Part shown: positions 34,012 to 42,933 of the stretch, one piece after another | Position numbering within the stretch: position 1 is the stretch's first letter | Layout of the letters: every line of letters starts with the position of its first letter | Assembly: GCA_017617525.1 (NCBI GenBank) | Contig: JAFZWA010000006.1 | Coordinates: forward strand, 62,001 to 126,000 | Length of the DNA stretch: 64,000 nucleotides | Reading direction: 5' to 3' | From: Clostridiales bacterium | Lineage (GTDB): Bacteria > Bacillota > Clostridia > Saccharofermentanales > Saccharofermentanaceae | Program-made: the position numbers and the translations under genes | The notes under the pieces: model-generated | Told to the model about the DNA's origin: nothing | Databases searched by the model: none | What the model saw: only the letters and a program-made list of their open reading frames with translations

Positions 34012-34998
34012 TTAAACGAGTTCTTTTCTCAGTTCTTCACCGGAAAGCGGGCTGAGATAAGACGGAGCGATGTCGAGAACTGTCTTGCAGCCTGTAACGC
34101 CTTCTTTGGAAAGACGAGCGATCGCGCGAGCATAAGCTGTGAGAACGCCTGCTGTGAATTCCGGGTTGGAATCAAGCTTGAGGCTGTACTCGATAACGTG
34201 TTTGTTTTCTTTGTTGAAGCCGGAAACACCGGATCTGAAGCAGAAACCGCCATGCGGGATACCGCTGTGGTTCTTCTGAAGCTCTTCTTCTGTAATGAAG
34301 TGAACGGTTGTATCGTAATCGGAGAAGTAGTTCGGCATTGTCTTGATATCATTCTCGATCTGCTTAAGATCAGCGCCCTCTTCCGGAACTACGAAGCACT
34401 CACGAGTGTGCTTTTCGCGAGTTGTGAGAGTCGGCTGAGAACCGGAACGAACTGCTTCAAGAGCGCTCTCAACAGGAATCGTGTACTGCTTGCCGTTCTT
34501 AACGCCCTTAACGCGACGGATGGCGTCGGAGTGGCCCTGGCTTACGCCCTTGCCCCAGAATGTATAGCTCTCACCTTCCGGAAGGATGCTCTGGGAATAG
34601 ATTCTTGCCAGAGAGAACATGCCCGGATCCCAACCAACGGAGATCGCACCGACTGTACCTGCAGCCTTAGCAGCTGCATCGACCTCAGCAAAGTGCTGCG
34701 GGATGTTTGCGTGTGTATCGAAGCTGTCTACTACGTTGAACATAGAAGCGAGCTTCGGTGTCTGTTCCGGAAGATCTGTAGCGGAACCGCCGCAGAGGAT
34801 CATAACATCAATGCTATCCTTCATGGAAGCAACATCATTAACGGACATGACCTTAGCGGATTCTGTCTGAATTTTCAATGTAGAAGGATCACGACGTGTG
34901 AAAACAGCCACGAGCTCCATATCCGGATTTTGACGGATGCTGGATTCTACTCCTCTACCGAGATTACCATAACCATAAATACCAATTCGAATCGCCAT
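34012..34998 (-). CDS. ddh: meso-diaminopimelate dehydrogenase
   Basis: The 328-residue enzyme reductively aminates tetrahydrodipicolinate to meso-DAP in one NADPH-dependent step, a short cut of the lysine/peptidoglycan route. Family marks are RIGIYGYGNLGRGVE, FTRRDP, DSFDTHANIP, ISVGWDPGMFSLAR, FWGKGVSQGHSDAIRRVKGV and HGGFCFRSG, with length matching Ddh (about 326). It is transcribed alone from the promoter at 35048 with AGGAG before ATG. Together with asd it indicates meso-DAP peptidoglycan. Confidence 0.96.
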   Translation of the reverse strand: MAIRIGIYGYGNLGRGVESSIRQNPDMELVAVFTRRDPSTLKIQTESAKVMSVNDVASMKDSIDVMILCGGSATDLPEQTPKLASMFNVVDSFDTHANIPQHFAEVDAAAKAAGTVGAISVGWDPGMFSLARIYSQSILPEGESYTFWGKGVSQGHSDAIRRVKGVKNGKQYTIPVESALEAVRSGSQPTLTTREKHTRECFVVPEEGADLKQIENDIKTMPNYFSDYDTTVHFITEEELQKNHSGIPHGGFCFRSGVSGFNKENKHVIEYSLKLDSNPEFTAGVLTAYARAIARLSKEGVTGCKTVLDIAPSYLSPLSGEELRKELV

Positions 34999-35047
34999 TT
35001 TGCAACTTTCTCCTTTTAGTATTTCATATATTTATATAACAAAGTGA

Positions 35048-35076
35048 AGTATAGCACTATTATTTGAGGTGTACAA
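35048..35076 (-). promoter_or_regulatory. sigma-A promoter of ddh
   Basis: TTGTAC (35071-35076), 17-bp spacer, TATACT (35048-35053), leader of about 43 nt. Confidence 0.65.
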
Positions 35077-35141
35077 CGCAAATCTGCATTAATCTCTGAA
35101 CGAAATTGCATATTCTTCTTATCACCTGTAATAACCTCATT

Positions 35142-35150
35142 TGATATAAT
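35142..35150 (+). promoter_or_regulatory. extended -10 promoter of the nuclease-helicase gene
   Basis: TGATATAAT is a TG-extended perfect TATAAT with no good -35. Transcription would start near 35157, at the ATG itself (35158), so the mRNA may be leaderless. No Shine-Dalgarno sequence is visible. Confidence 0.45.
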
Positions 35151-35157
35151 GATTTAT

Positions 35158-37599
35158 ATGGAAAAAGCACTTCACAAGATCTCTGTCCGCGCGCTCTGCG
35201 AGCGTATTTACCGTTCCGGTTCCCTTCTCGGTGCCGGTTATGGCGGCGTGTCAGGATTAGACGGAACAAGGATGCATCAGAGAGTCTTCAAGGATATTAA
35301 GAAAGAATACGGTGAAGACGGTGTTACTTCCGAGTATTCACTCGGAACTACAAGAGAATATGAGCTTTTTACCATACAGATCTCAGGCCGTGCCGACTGT
35401 GTTATCGAAGAAGAAAACGGAAACGTCAATATCATCGAGATCAAGACGCATAACCGTGTCGTTGAAAAGGTAGAGTCCCTGATCCTCCCTACTCATGAAG
35501 CCCAGGTGAAGATCTACGCATATCTGTATTATCTTTCTCACGCGGAAGTTGAAGATCTTACGATCACTCTTCGTTATGTTTCGTTCCTGAACTACCAATT
35601 CCTGGAAAAGAGCCGTGTGTTTACAAGAGAGGAAGCCGCGGACTTCTTTGAGGATACAGTGGCTCTTTATCTTCAGGAAGCTACCAGGATCGCCAATTAC
35701 GAGAATGCACGAAACGAGTCGATTGCCTCTATGAAGTTCCCGTATTCCGTGGTAAGAAACGGCCAGAAAGACTTCATGAAGGCGGTGCTTTCCTCGCTTA
35801 AGCACAAAGAGACACTGATTGCAGAGGCTCCTACGGGAATCGGAAAGACGATCAGTACCCTCTACCCTGCCATTAAATGGCTCCCAAACGCCGAAGGCGG
35901 AAAGATCTTTTACGCCACGGCCAAGCTTGCGACCAGAGAAGTCGCGGATAAGGCACTGAATGACATGAGAAATCAGGGGCTGGTCATTAAATCGATCCAG
36001 CTGGCCCCGAAGGAACAGATGTGTACGGCAAAGGAAGAATTCTGTGACAGCCGCTTCTGTCCTTTTGCCGACGGATACTATTCAAGACTCAACGCCGCTC
36101 TGGAAGACGTTCACGCACTTGACGCGATCTATCCGGAGGATATCCGACGAATCGCCCAGAAACACAGGATCTGCGCGCATGAGCTTCAGCTCGACGCCTC
36201 GAATATGTGTGACGTCATCATCTGCGACTATAACCATATCTTCCATCCGAGGATCCGTCTGCAGCGATACTTTGCCGTAAACGAGTTCTGTCATACGATC
36301 CTGATCGACGAGGCACATAACATGATCTCCAGATCCAGGGACATGTTTAGCGCCGTTCTTTCCAGAAGCACGCTTCTGACAGCGCTTCCGCTTCTTACCA
36401 CGATCTCTCCGAAGACCGAGAAGTACAGCCACCAGATCGCTGACTATTTCACTCTTCTGGATTACGCTTTTGAAAAAGACTCGGCAGGGATCAATATGGT
36501 CGAACCGACGATAAAAGAGAATGAGATCGTCATCGGAGAAGACTTCAGAGCGACAAGAACCGTCCCGAAGAATCTCTACCAGCTTCTTTGGGCACTGTGC
36601 TTTCATATCGCCAATATCCTGGCGGATCTCGAAGATCGCGAAAAACGAAGGATCCTCACCGAGTTCTATTTCGAGGCAAGATTCTTCCTTACCATACTTG
36701 AGCTTTACTTCGATAATGCCTACATTATCGAAGTCACGCGTTCAGGTGTCTGCGAGAACGGTCAGTACGACATCTCGATCACATTAGACTGTCTGGACGC
36801 TTCCGATAAGCTCGCTTCGATCCTGGCAGACAATCACAATGCCGTTTTCTTCTCGGCGACGATGTCCCCGGCGCAGTACTACCAGAGCATGATCGTCGGT
36901 AAAGAAACTTCTTTTTCAAAGATGCTGCAGCTCCCGAGTCCTTTTCCACCGGAAAACCTGCAGGTCGTGATCATCAATGATATTCAGACAACTTATCAGG
37001 AGAGAAACTTCTCCGCGGAGAAAGTCGCGAACACTATCCTTCGCATCGTAAACGGCCACAAGGAGAACTTCATGGTCTTCTTTCCGTCATTTAAGTACAT
37101 GGAGATGGTCTACACCAAGATATTTAAAACCACGCAGATGGATCCTGACATTGAGCTCATGATCCAGAATCCCGGAATGAATCCCGAGGATAAGAAGCAC
37201 TATCTTGACCGTTTCAACCGTCATGGAGACAAGACTCTTCTCGGTTTTGCCGTCATGGGCGGACATTTCGGTGAAGGCATCGATCTTGTCGGAGACAAGC
37301 TGAAAGGCGCTTTCATCGTAGGCGTAGGACTACCTCAGATCAGTAAAGAAAGAGAGATCCTGAGCCAGTATTATCAGAACAAATTCGGTGACGGCTTCTC
37401 CTTCGCGTATAAGTTCCCGGGCTGGGAAAAAGTCCTTCAGGCCGCAGGCAGAGTCATCCGCGACGAAAACGACAAAGGTTTCATCGTGTTGATGGATGAA
37501 CGATATTGCAGGGATGATTACCGCCAATTGTGGCCGGAACACTGGAAAGCAACGGAATACACATCCGATGACGCCGAGATCCTCTGGGACGAGCTCTGA
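35158..37599 (+). CDS. PD-(D/E)XK nuclease fused to XPD/DinG-type iron-sulfur helicase
   Basis: The 813-residue protein combines two DNA-repair modules (numbers are from the ATG at 35158). An N-terminal RecB/Cas4-like nuclease has SGRADCVI (Asp80), NIIEIKT (Glu94, Lys96) and EAQVKIYAYLYYL (Gln116, Tyr120). The superfamily 2 helicase follows: EAPTGIGKT (223-231), DEAH at 384-387, and a late QAAGRVIRDENDKG arginine-finger motif. Between motifs I and II four cysteines (289, 296, 301, 339) have the spacing of the 4Fe-4S cluster of XPD/DinG. The expected role is 5'-3' unwinding with end cleavage. An ATG three codons earlier is the alternative start. Confidence 0.9.
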   Translation: MEKALHKISVRALCERIYRSGSLLGAGYGGVSGLDGTRMHQRVFKDIKKEYGEDGVTSEYSLGTTREYELFTIQISGRADCVIEEENGNVNIIEIKTHNRVVEKVESLILPTHEAQVKIYAYLYYLSHAEVEDLTITLRYVSFLNYQFLEKSRVFTREEAADFFEDTVALYLQEATRIANYENARNESIASMKFPYSVVRNGQKDFMKAVLSSLKHKETLIAEAPTGIGKTISTLYPAIKWLPNAEGGKIFYATAKLATREVADKALNDMRNQGLVIKSIQLAPKEQMCTAKEEFCDSRFCPFADGYYSRLNAALEDVHALDAIYPEDIRRIAQKHRICAHELQLDASNMCDVIICDYNHIFHPRIRLQRYFAVNEFCHTILIDEAHNMISRSRDMFSAVLSRSTLLTALPLLTTISPKTEKYSHQIADYFTLLDYAFEKDSAGINMVEPTIKENEIVIGEDFRATRTVPKNLYQLLWALCFHIANILADLEDREKRRILTEFYFEARFFLTILELYFDNAYIIEVTRSGVCENGQYDISITLDCLDASDKLASILADNHNAVFFSATMSPAQYYQSMIVGKETSFSKMLQLPSPFPPENLQVVIINDIQTTYQERNFSAEKVANTILRIVNGHKENFMVFFPSFKYMEMVYTKIFKTTQMDPDIELMIQNPGMNPEDKKHYLDRFNRHGDKTLLGFAVMGGHFGEGIDLVGDKLKGAFIVGVGLPQISKEREILSQYYQNKFGDGFSFAYKFPGWEKVLQAAGRVIRDENDKGFIVLMDERYCRDDYRQLWPEHWKATEYTSDDAEILWDEL

Positions 37600-38358
37600 T
37601 CAAAGTGGTGGAAGCGTATCCAGGATCGCCATCTTATCGTAGTTCTTTTCGAGCCGTTCACATAAATATCTGTGTGTGACCGAGCAAAGATCGTCGAGCA
37701 CGTATTTTTCCGCACGAAAAGCACTCAGCCTCTCCAGCGGAGCTTCTCTTATATACCTGAGAGCTTCCACACAGCCCAGAGATACAAATTGATAGTCCTT
37801 TGCTTTCTCGACACAGCGAATATTCGAACAATACAGTCTGCACTTACTGAAAGAAAACGCGCGAGTCGGCATTTCATCTGGTTTTCCGCAGTCGCATTCA
37901 TTCAGATCAAAAGCGAAACCAAGTGCGTCCATGACGCGCCATTCAAACGCGGCAACTATCTGACGGTATTTTTCCGGGTGCTTTGAAAGATCGTACAAAA
38001 CATAAAGCAACAACGGATAAAGAGCCTGCGCGGACTCAGGATCGATCGCGGTGTCTTTTACGACTTCAAGGATATGGGAAGCAGATGTTAAGCCTTCGAA
38101 GGAATCATAAAGGCCACGGAAACTCTCGACCGTCTCCCCTTCCTTTAAGTAATAGAAACTTTTACTTTCGGATAAGACCATGTCGGCAAGAAGCGGCGGA
38201 GTCGCAAGTGAAGCGAGGCGCGAAGAATGCTTCTTGGCACCGGGAACCATCACAGAAACAAGTCCCCGTTTGGGAGTCAGGATAGTAATGATGGCGTCCT
38301 GATCACGATGCGGACGGGAAGCGATCACCACACCACGTATCGTAAAAGTCGCGCCCAT
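37600..38358 (-). CDS. recO: DNA repair protein RecO
   Basis: The 252-residue protein loads RecA with RecR. It has the OB-fold opening FTIRGVVIASRPHRDQDAIITILTPKRGL, a helical middle and a zinc-like cluster NECDCG ... CRLYCSNIRC. It follows the YbeY-Era gene by 3 nt, keeping the era-recO order found in many Firmicutes. Its stop directly abuts the stop of the convergent helicase gene (TGATCA), so no terminator fits between them. Confidence 0.92.
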   Translation of the reverse strand: MGATFTIRGVVIASRPHRDQDAIITILTPKRGLVSVMVPGAKKHSSRLASLATPPLLADMVLSESKSFYYLKEGETVESFRGLYDSFEGLTSASHILEVVKDTAIDPESAQALYPLLLYVLYDLSKHPEKYRQIVAAFEWRVMDALGFAFDLNECDCGKPDEMPTRAFSFSKCRLYCSNIRCVEKAKDYQFVSLGCVEALRYIREAPLERLSAFRAEKYVLDDLCSVTHRYLCERLEKNYDKMAILDTLPPL

Positions 38359-38361
38359 CTC

Positions 38362-39870
38362 TTAATCTTCCTTCTTCTTATAACCGAACTCGTCAAGGAA
38401 TACCTGACGATTCTTCCAATCCTTGCGTACTTTGATATGAAGATCCAAAAAGACCTTGCAATCCGTCATCTTCTCGATGTTTTCTCTGGCAGCCGTTCCG
38501 ATGCGTTTGATCATCTGGCCGTTCTTTCCGAGAAGGATGCTCTTATGAGAATCTCTTTCACAGATGATCGAAGCGTGGATCTTGATGAGGCTTCTGTCAT
38601 AGCTGTCTTCCGCGTCATCTTTCAGCACTTCTTCAAAAGCATCGATCTCGACAGCGGTTCCGTGCGGGATCTCTTCATTCGTGTAATGCAGGATCTGTTC
38701 ACGGATCAACTCGGCAGAGATCTCTCTTTCGGACTGATCGGTCACTTCCTCGATCGGGAAATATCTCGGCGCGCTCGGGAGCTTACTGATAATGACATCC
38801 ATAAGTTCATCAACGCCGTCATCTTTCAGAGCGGAGATCGGAACGATATCTACAAAATCAGCGATCTTCGAATAATTCGCGATAAGAGGCAGGAGCGATT
38901 CTTTCGTTACCGCGTCTGCTTTATTGACTGCAAGGATGATCGGCTTCTTCAGTTTTCTTGCCATCTCTGCGGCACGGATCTCTACATTTGCCGGCTTCGG
39001 GAATCTGCCGTCCGCCATGAGAACGACAACATCCGCCCCCTTTGCGGCTCTGAAAGAAGAATCTACCATGAACTCGGCAAGTTTGGACTGCGGTTTATGA
39101 ATACCGGGAGTATCTACAAAGATCACCTGGGCGTCATCTCTGTTATAGATCGCCTGGATGTTATTTCTTGTCGTCTGCGGCTTATGCGATGTGATCGCAA
39201 GCTTCATGCCGGAGATCGTATTAAGAAGTGTGGATTTACCGACATTCGGACGTCCTACGAGCGCGCAGTATCCGCAATGGGAAAGCATCTCACCGACCGG
39301 GTGATCGTCTTCAACGGATTCGATCATTTTGGAATCGTCATTCGAAGATCTCGGAAGTCCGATGCCTGTCATGATCTCTTCCTGCTTACTGAACATCAGA
39401 TCTTCATCTCTTCCGTTTTCATGGTCAAATCCAAGAAGATGCAAAAGTGAATGAACGGCCAGGAAAACCATCTCGCGGTCCATCGAATGTCCGTACTCTT
39501 CCGCCTGTTTTCTAGCTCTTTCCGGGCAGATCACGACATCGCCGATCGGAAGGAGTTTTTTGTCTTCGTCATAAGAGAAATCATAAGGCATGAGCTTGTT
39601 CTGGAGTTTTCCGTCAGTCATATCAAGGATCGGGAAAGAAAGGACATCCGTAACCTTATCTTTCTCCCTGTACTGCGCGTTCAGCTTTCTGATGGCATCG
39701 GATCCGACCAGACGGATATCCACACTGATCTCAGCGTCAGTATCTTTGATCGCCTTATCGATATAATCCATAGAAAGGATGAGCGAAAGTGCTTTTTCCA
39801 CATAGGAAACAAAAACTTCCGCTTCTTCTTTACTAAATGATCTTGTCTTGTTCTCTATCGAAATACTCAT
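38362..39870 (-). CDS. YbeY-Era fusion: rRNA-maturation endonuclease joined to ribosome-assembly GTPase
   Basis: The 502-residue protein contains two complete proteins in one frame. Residues 1-172 are YbeY: GDVVICPERA and the zinc triad His140, His144, His150 (HSLLHLLGFDH). After a linker (173-198), residues 199-502 are Era: G1 GRPNVGKS (206-213), SHKPQTTRNN, G3 DTPG (253-256), G4 NKAD (316-319) and a C-terminal KH domain with IICERDSHKSILLGKNG, then KVRKDW near the end. No frameshift or internal start is needed. Both act late in 16S rRNA 3'-end processing. The usual diacylglycerol kinase gene between them is absent. It overlaps pgpH by ATGA. Confidence 0.95.
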   Translation of the reverse strand: MSISIENKTRSFSKEEAEVFVSYVEKALSLILSMDYIDKAIKDTDAEISVDIRLVGSDAIRKLNAQYREKDKVTDVLSFPILDMTDGKLQNKLMPYDFSYDEDKKLLPIGDVVICPERARKQAEEYGHSMDREMVFLAVHSLLHLLGFDHENGRDEDLMFSKQEEIMTGIGLPRSSNDDSKMIESVEDDHPVGEMLSHCGYCALVGRPNVGKSTLLNTISGMKLAITSHKPQTTRNNIQAIYNRDDAQVIFVDTPGIHKPQSKLAEFMVDSSFRAAKGADVVVLMADGRFPKPANVEIRAAEMARKLKKPIILAVNKADAVTKESLLPLIANYSKIADFVDIVPISALKDDGVDELMDVIISKLPSAPRYFPIEEVTDQSEREISAELIREQILHYTNEEIPHGTAVEIDAFEEVLKDDAEDSYDRSLIKIHASIICERDSHKSILLGKNGQMIKRIGTAARENIEKMTDCKVFLDLHIKVRKDWKNRQVFLDEFGYKKKED

Positions 39871-41954
39871 TCCGGATATTTCACCCTTTCGTGGAAGTAG
39901 CCTGCGTATACCTGAATAAAGGCACCGATGATCAGTTCAAGATCGTCGAACGAGAGTCCGGAATGCACAAGCTGATCTTCCTCAATCTTTTGCTTTATGA
40001 TCTTTCTGAAAAGCGTCTCCGCTTCTTCGATATCATGGACACCGCGGGAACGGATCGCTGCCTCACAGGAGTCCGCGATCATGATGATCGCTGATTCACG
40101 AGTGGACGGAACGGATCCGCGATAAGAGAACTTCTCTCTCGGCGGTGCCGGTTCGCCCTTCTCCTGTGCTTCTTTCTGAGCTTTGTAATAGAAGTAACCC
40201 GGACATGTCGTACCGTGATGCTCCAAAATGATATTCTGGATCGGCGCCGGGAGCCTGTACTTCTTGGCGAGTTTCAAACCATCAGACGGGTGCGACGTAA
40301 TGATAGCGACGCTTTCTTCCATCGAGAGATTATCGTGCGGATTTACTCCGTCCTTCTGATTCTCGGTAAAGTATTCAGGTCTTTCGAGTTTGCCGATATC
40401 GTGGTAGTAAGAACCGACCTTTGCGAGAAGTGCGTTCGCGCCGATCGCTTCCGCCGCAGAATCGGCAAGGTTCGCAACCATCATGGAGTGCTGGGATGTA
40501 CCCGGAGCCTCAAGGAAAAGTCTCTTCTGAAGAGGATGACTCTGCTGCGCGAGGTCAAGGAGACGCATAGGAGATGCCGTATTCGAGATCAGCTCGAAAA
40601 GCGGCTGTGTACCGATCGCAGCGACGACAGAACATCCGGTACTGATGACAGACCACAAGGCAGAATTAAACGTGTCCGTCTTGGAGGACTGGCTTACAAG
40701 GTTATAGCCGAGCGAAGCGATGAGAGATGCAGCTGACGTATAGATGATCAGCGTCGCCGCGTTGAATTTGTGATTTCTCTGACCTGCTATCGCCGCGCAT
40801 ACGAAAATACTGATGATCGAAACAAACATGAGTTCCGTATTGAATCCGCTCATCGGAAGGACCATGAGCAGCGAAAGGATACTCATCACGACGCCGCCCT
40901 GCATACCAAGGTATATGGAGAAAATATACGAGGTAAACATGATCGTCGAGAAAAGAGGTGAGATCTGTGTCAGATAACGGCTCGAGATCAACGGAATAAC
41001 AAACGCGAGCATCAAAGATATCCAAGTCTTGGAGTCGATCGGATACTCATTTTTGATCTTACTCAGATAGAAAGCGCCGGCAGAAACGATAATGCAGATA
41101 TAAACGACGATACCGATCAGTAGTATGTAGTTAAATGAATCTGTCGGCAAAAGATCCAGATCTTCCAGCTGGCTGTAAACATGAGGAGTGATCGTCTCAC
41201 CGACACTTACGATACGAGTGCCCTTCTGGATCATGACCGGATCCGCGACAGCGTTCTTATACGCCGCGACTCTTTCGTTCTCCGTTGCTTTTTCATCATA
41301 AACCGCATTCGGCTTCAAAAGACTTCTGAGCGTTCTGACAAGAAGATCTTTTGATGAGATATATTCCGAATCGTCATGTGTCTTTGTCTCTTCGACAGAG
41401 GAAGCATAGTTATTGATCTCCTGCAAAAGCGCCTGTTCATCAAGCGCGTCCATGCTGATCATCGCGGCGATCTGATTTGCTTCGAGTTCGACATATGCGT
41501 AATCCACAAAGGAAATATTCGCGAGCGTATAGGAGACATCATCCGGCAGCTCGATATCGTAAGATTCTTTAACTGCCTTCTTCAAAAGCGTAGCCATCTC
41601 GGACTTGTTTCGGATGACCATTCCCAATTCGTCAATATTCGCCTTACGGAGTTCTTCACAGTAATTAAAGAAATCCGCGACAAGCTGCATATTCTCATTG
41701 GAGATCTCTTCGGAAATGACATAGATAGGAGCAACTTCAGTTTTTGCCAGGACAGCACGGCGCTCAGTCTCATACGAATCCTTAACGGTCCTTGTCGCCG
41801 TGATATCGTATTCAGAAGTCTGTCCCTGACGGACATCATACTGTTTCGGAAGAGAACCAAAATACACGACCAAGACCATCAGTACGGCAAGTACTGCAAT
41901 GGACGCGATACGAATCACTTGGAAAAGCTTCTGGTTCTTCTTCGAATTACGCAT
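39867..41954 (-). CDS. 7TM-HD family phosphohydrolase, PgpH/YqfF-like
   Basis: The 695-residue membrane protein has one N-terminal helix (about 15-35), a large outer domain (7TMR-HDED, 40-300), about seven helices (300-480) and a cytoplasmic HD domain with HSMMVANLADSA, SYYHDIGKLERPEYF, EHHGT and IADSCEAAIRS. PgpH of Listeria and its relatives hydrolyse c-di-AMP, the likely role here. The start at 41954 is preferred (GAGGAG upstream, 8-nt overlap with phoH); an ATG at 41981 has no site. The 3' end overlaps the YbeY-Era gene. Confidence 0.9.
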   Translation of the reverse strand: MRNSKKNQKLFQVIRIASIAVLAVLMVLVVYFGSLPKQYDVRQGQTSEYDITATRTVKDSYETERRAVLAKTEVAPIYVISEEISNENMQLVADFFNYCEELRKANIDELGMVIRNKSEMATLLKKAVKESYDIELPDDVSYTLANISFVDYAYVELEANQIAAMISMDALDEQALLQEINNYASSVEETKTHDDSEYISSKDLLVRTLRSLLKPNAVYDEKATENERVAAYKNAVADPVMIQKGTRIVSVGETITPHVYSQLEDLDLLPTDSFNYILLIGIVVYICIIVSAGAFYLSKIKNEYPIDSKTWISLMLAFVIPLISSRYLTQISPLFSTIMFTSYIFSIYLGMQGGVVMSILSLLMVLPMSGFNTELMFVSIISIFVCAAIAGQRNHKFNAATLIIYTSAASLIASLGYNLVSQSSKTDTFNSALWSVISTGCSVVAAIGTQPLFELISNTASPMRLLDLAQQSHPLQKRLFLEAPGTSQHSMMVANLADSAAEAIGANALLAKVGSYYHDIGKLERPEYFTENQKDGVNPHDNLSMEESVAIITSHPSDGLKLAKKYRLPAPIQNIILEHHGTTCPGYFYYKAQKEAQEKGEPAPPREKFSYRGSVPSTRESAIIMIADSCEAAIRSRGVHDIEEAETLFRKIIKQKIEEDQLVHSGLSFDDLELIIGAFIQVYAGYFHERVKYPE

Positions 41955-42933
41955 GTCCCCCGTGTCTCCTCTCTCTTGCATTATAAGCCATTATTATCTT
42001 TTGTACCAACGGGTTTCTGACAATATCCGTCTCCTGAAGCGATACGATCGAAATTCCGGGAATATCACGAAGGATATGCATAGCGTCATCAAGTCCGTTC
42101 GGATAACCGGATGGAAGATCGATCTGCGTTGTATCACCGCAAACACAGACACGGGAATTCATGCCCATACGTGTAAGGAACATCATCATCTGCTCGATCG
42201 TGGTATTCTGCGCTTCATCAAGAAGGATAAAGCTGTCGTCGAGGTTTCTTCCGCGCATGTAAGCGAGCGGAGATACTTCGATAATGCCGCGTTCGAGATT
42301 TCTTTCAAATGCTTCTCTTCCCATCAGTTCGAGAAGCGCATCATAGATCGGTCTCATGTAAGGATCGACCTTTTCTTCAATATCGCCCGGAAGATAACCG
42401 AGCTTTTCACCTGCTTCAACCGCAGGGCGAGTCAGAATGATCCTTGAGACAGATCGATCACGAAGGGCGAGTACAGCCATAGCGACACCGAGGAAAGTCT
42501 TACCGGATCCCGCGGGTCCTTTACAGATAACGACTTCATTCTTCGCCATGGAATCTACATAGACTCTCTGACCGAGTGTTTTCGCGCGAACGGAACGTCC
42601 GGCCGGTGTGGTAAGGATGATCGGATCTTCATCTTCCATAAACTCTTCGAGCAGGCCTTCCTTTTCGAGCTGGCAGAGATACTTTACAGTCAGGATATCC
42701 AGTTGTTCTTTCTTTCCGACGATCTTGTCCATACAAGAAAGAACCGCTTCTGCCTTCGGAAGAACACCGGTCTCACCACGAACGGAGATACCGCTGTCCA
42801 GCGCGACGACTTCACAGTCGAAAGAATCGGCAACAGCTTTCAACCAGGCACAGTTATTGGAAGAAAGTTCAACAAGATGATTCACTCTTAAAACAGTCTC
42901 TTCGATCAAATCCATCTCTCCTTTAAACGTCAT
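41947..42933 (-). CDS. PhoH-like ATPase (YbeZ type)
   Basis: The 328-residue protein has an N-terminal RNA-binding-like region, Walker A GPAGSGKT (about residue 140), TRPAVEAGEKLGYLPGD, MRGRNLDDSFILLDEAQNT (Walker B) and VCGDTTQIDLP. PhoH/YbeZ proteins work with YbeY in RNA processing, and their genes are usually close, as here. Two starts are possible: ATG 42933 overlaps rluD by 11 nt, and ATG 42915 follows GGAG by only 2-3 nt. The first is kept. Confidence 0.92.
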   Translation of the reverse strand: MTFKGEMDLIEETVLRVNHLVELSSNNCAWLKAVADSFDCEVVALDSGISVRGETGVLPKAEAVLSCMDKIVGKKEQLDILTVKYLCQLEKEGLLEEFMEDEDPIILTTPAGRSVRAKTLGQRVYVDSMAKNEVVICKGPAGSGKTFLGVAMAVLALRDRSVSRIILTRPAVEAGEKLGYLPGDIEEKVDPYMRPIYDALLELMGREAFERNLERGIIEVSPLAYMRGRNLDDSFILLDEAQNTTIEQMMMFLTRMGMNSRVCVCGDTTQIDLPSGYPNGLDDAMHILRDIPGISIVSLQETDIVRNPLVQKIIMAYNARERRHGGHA

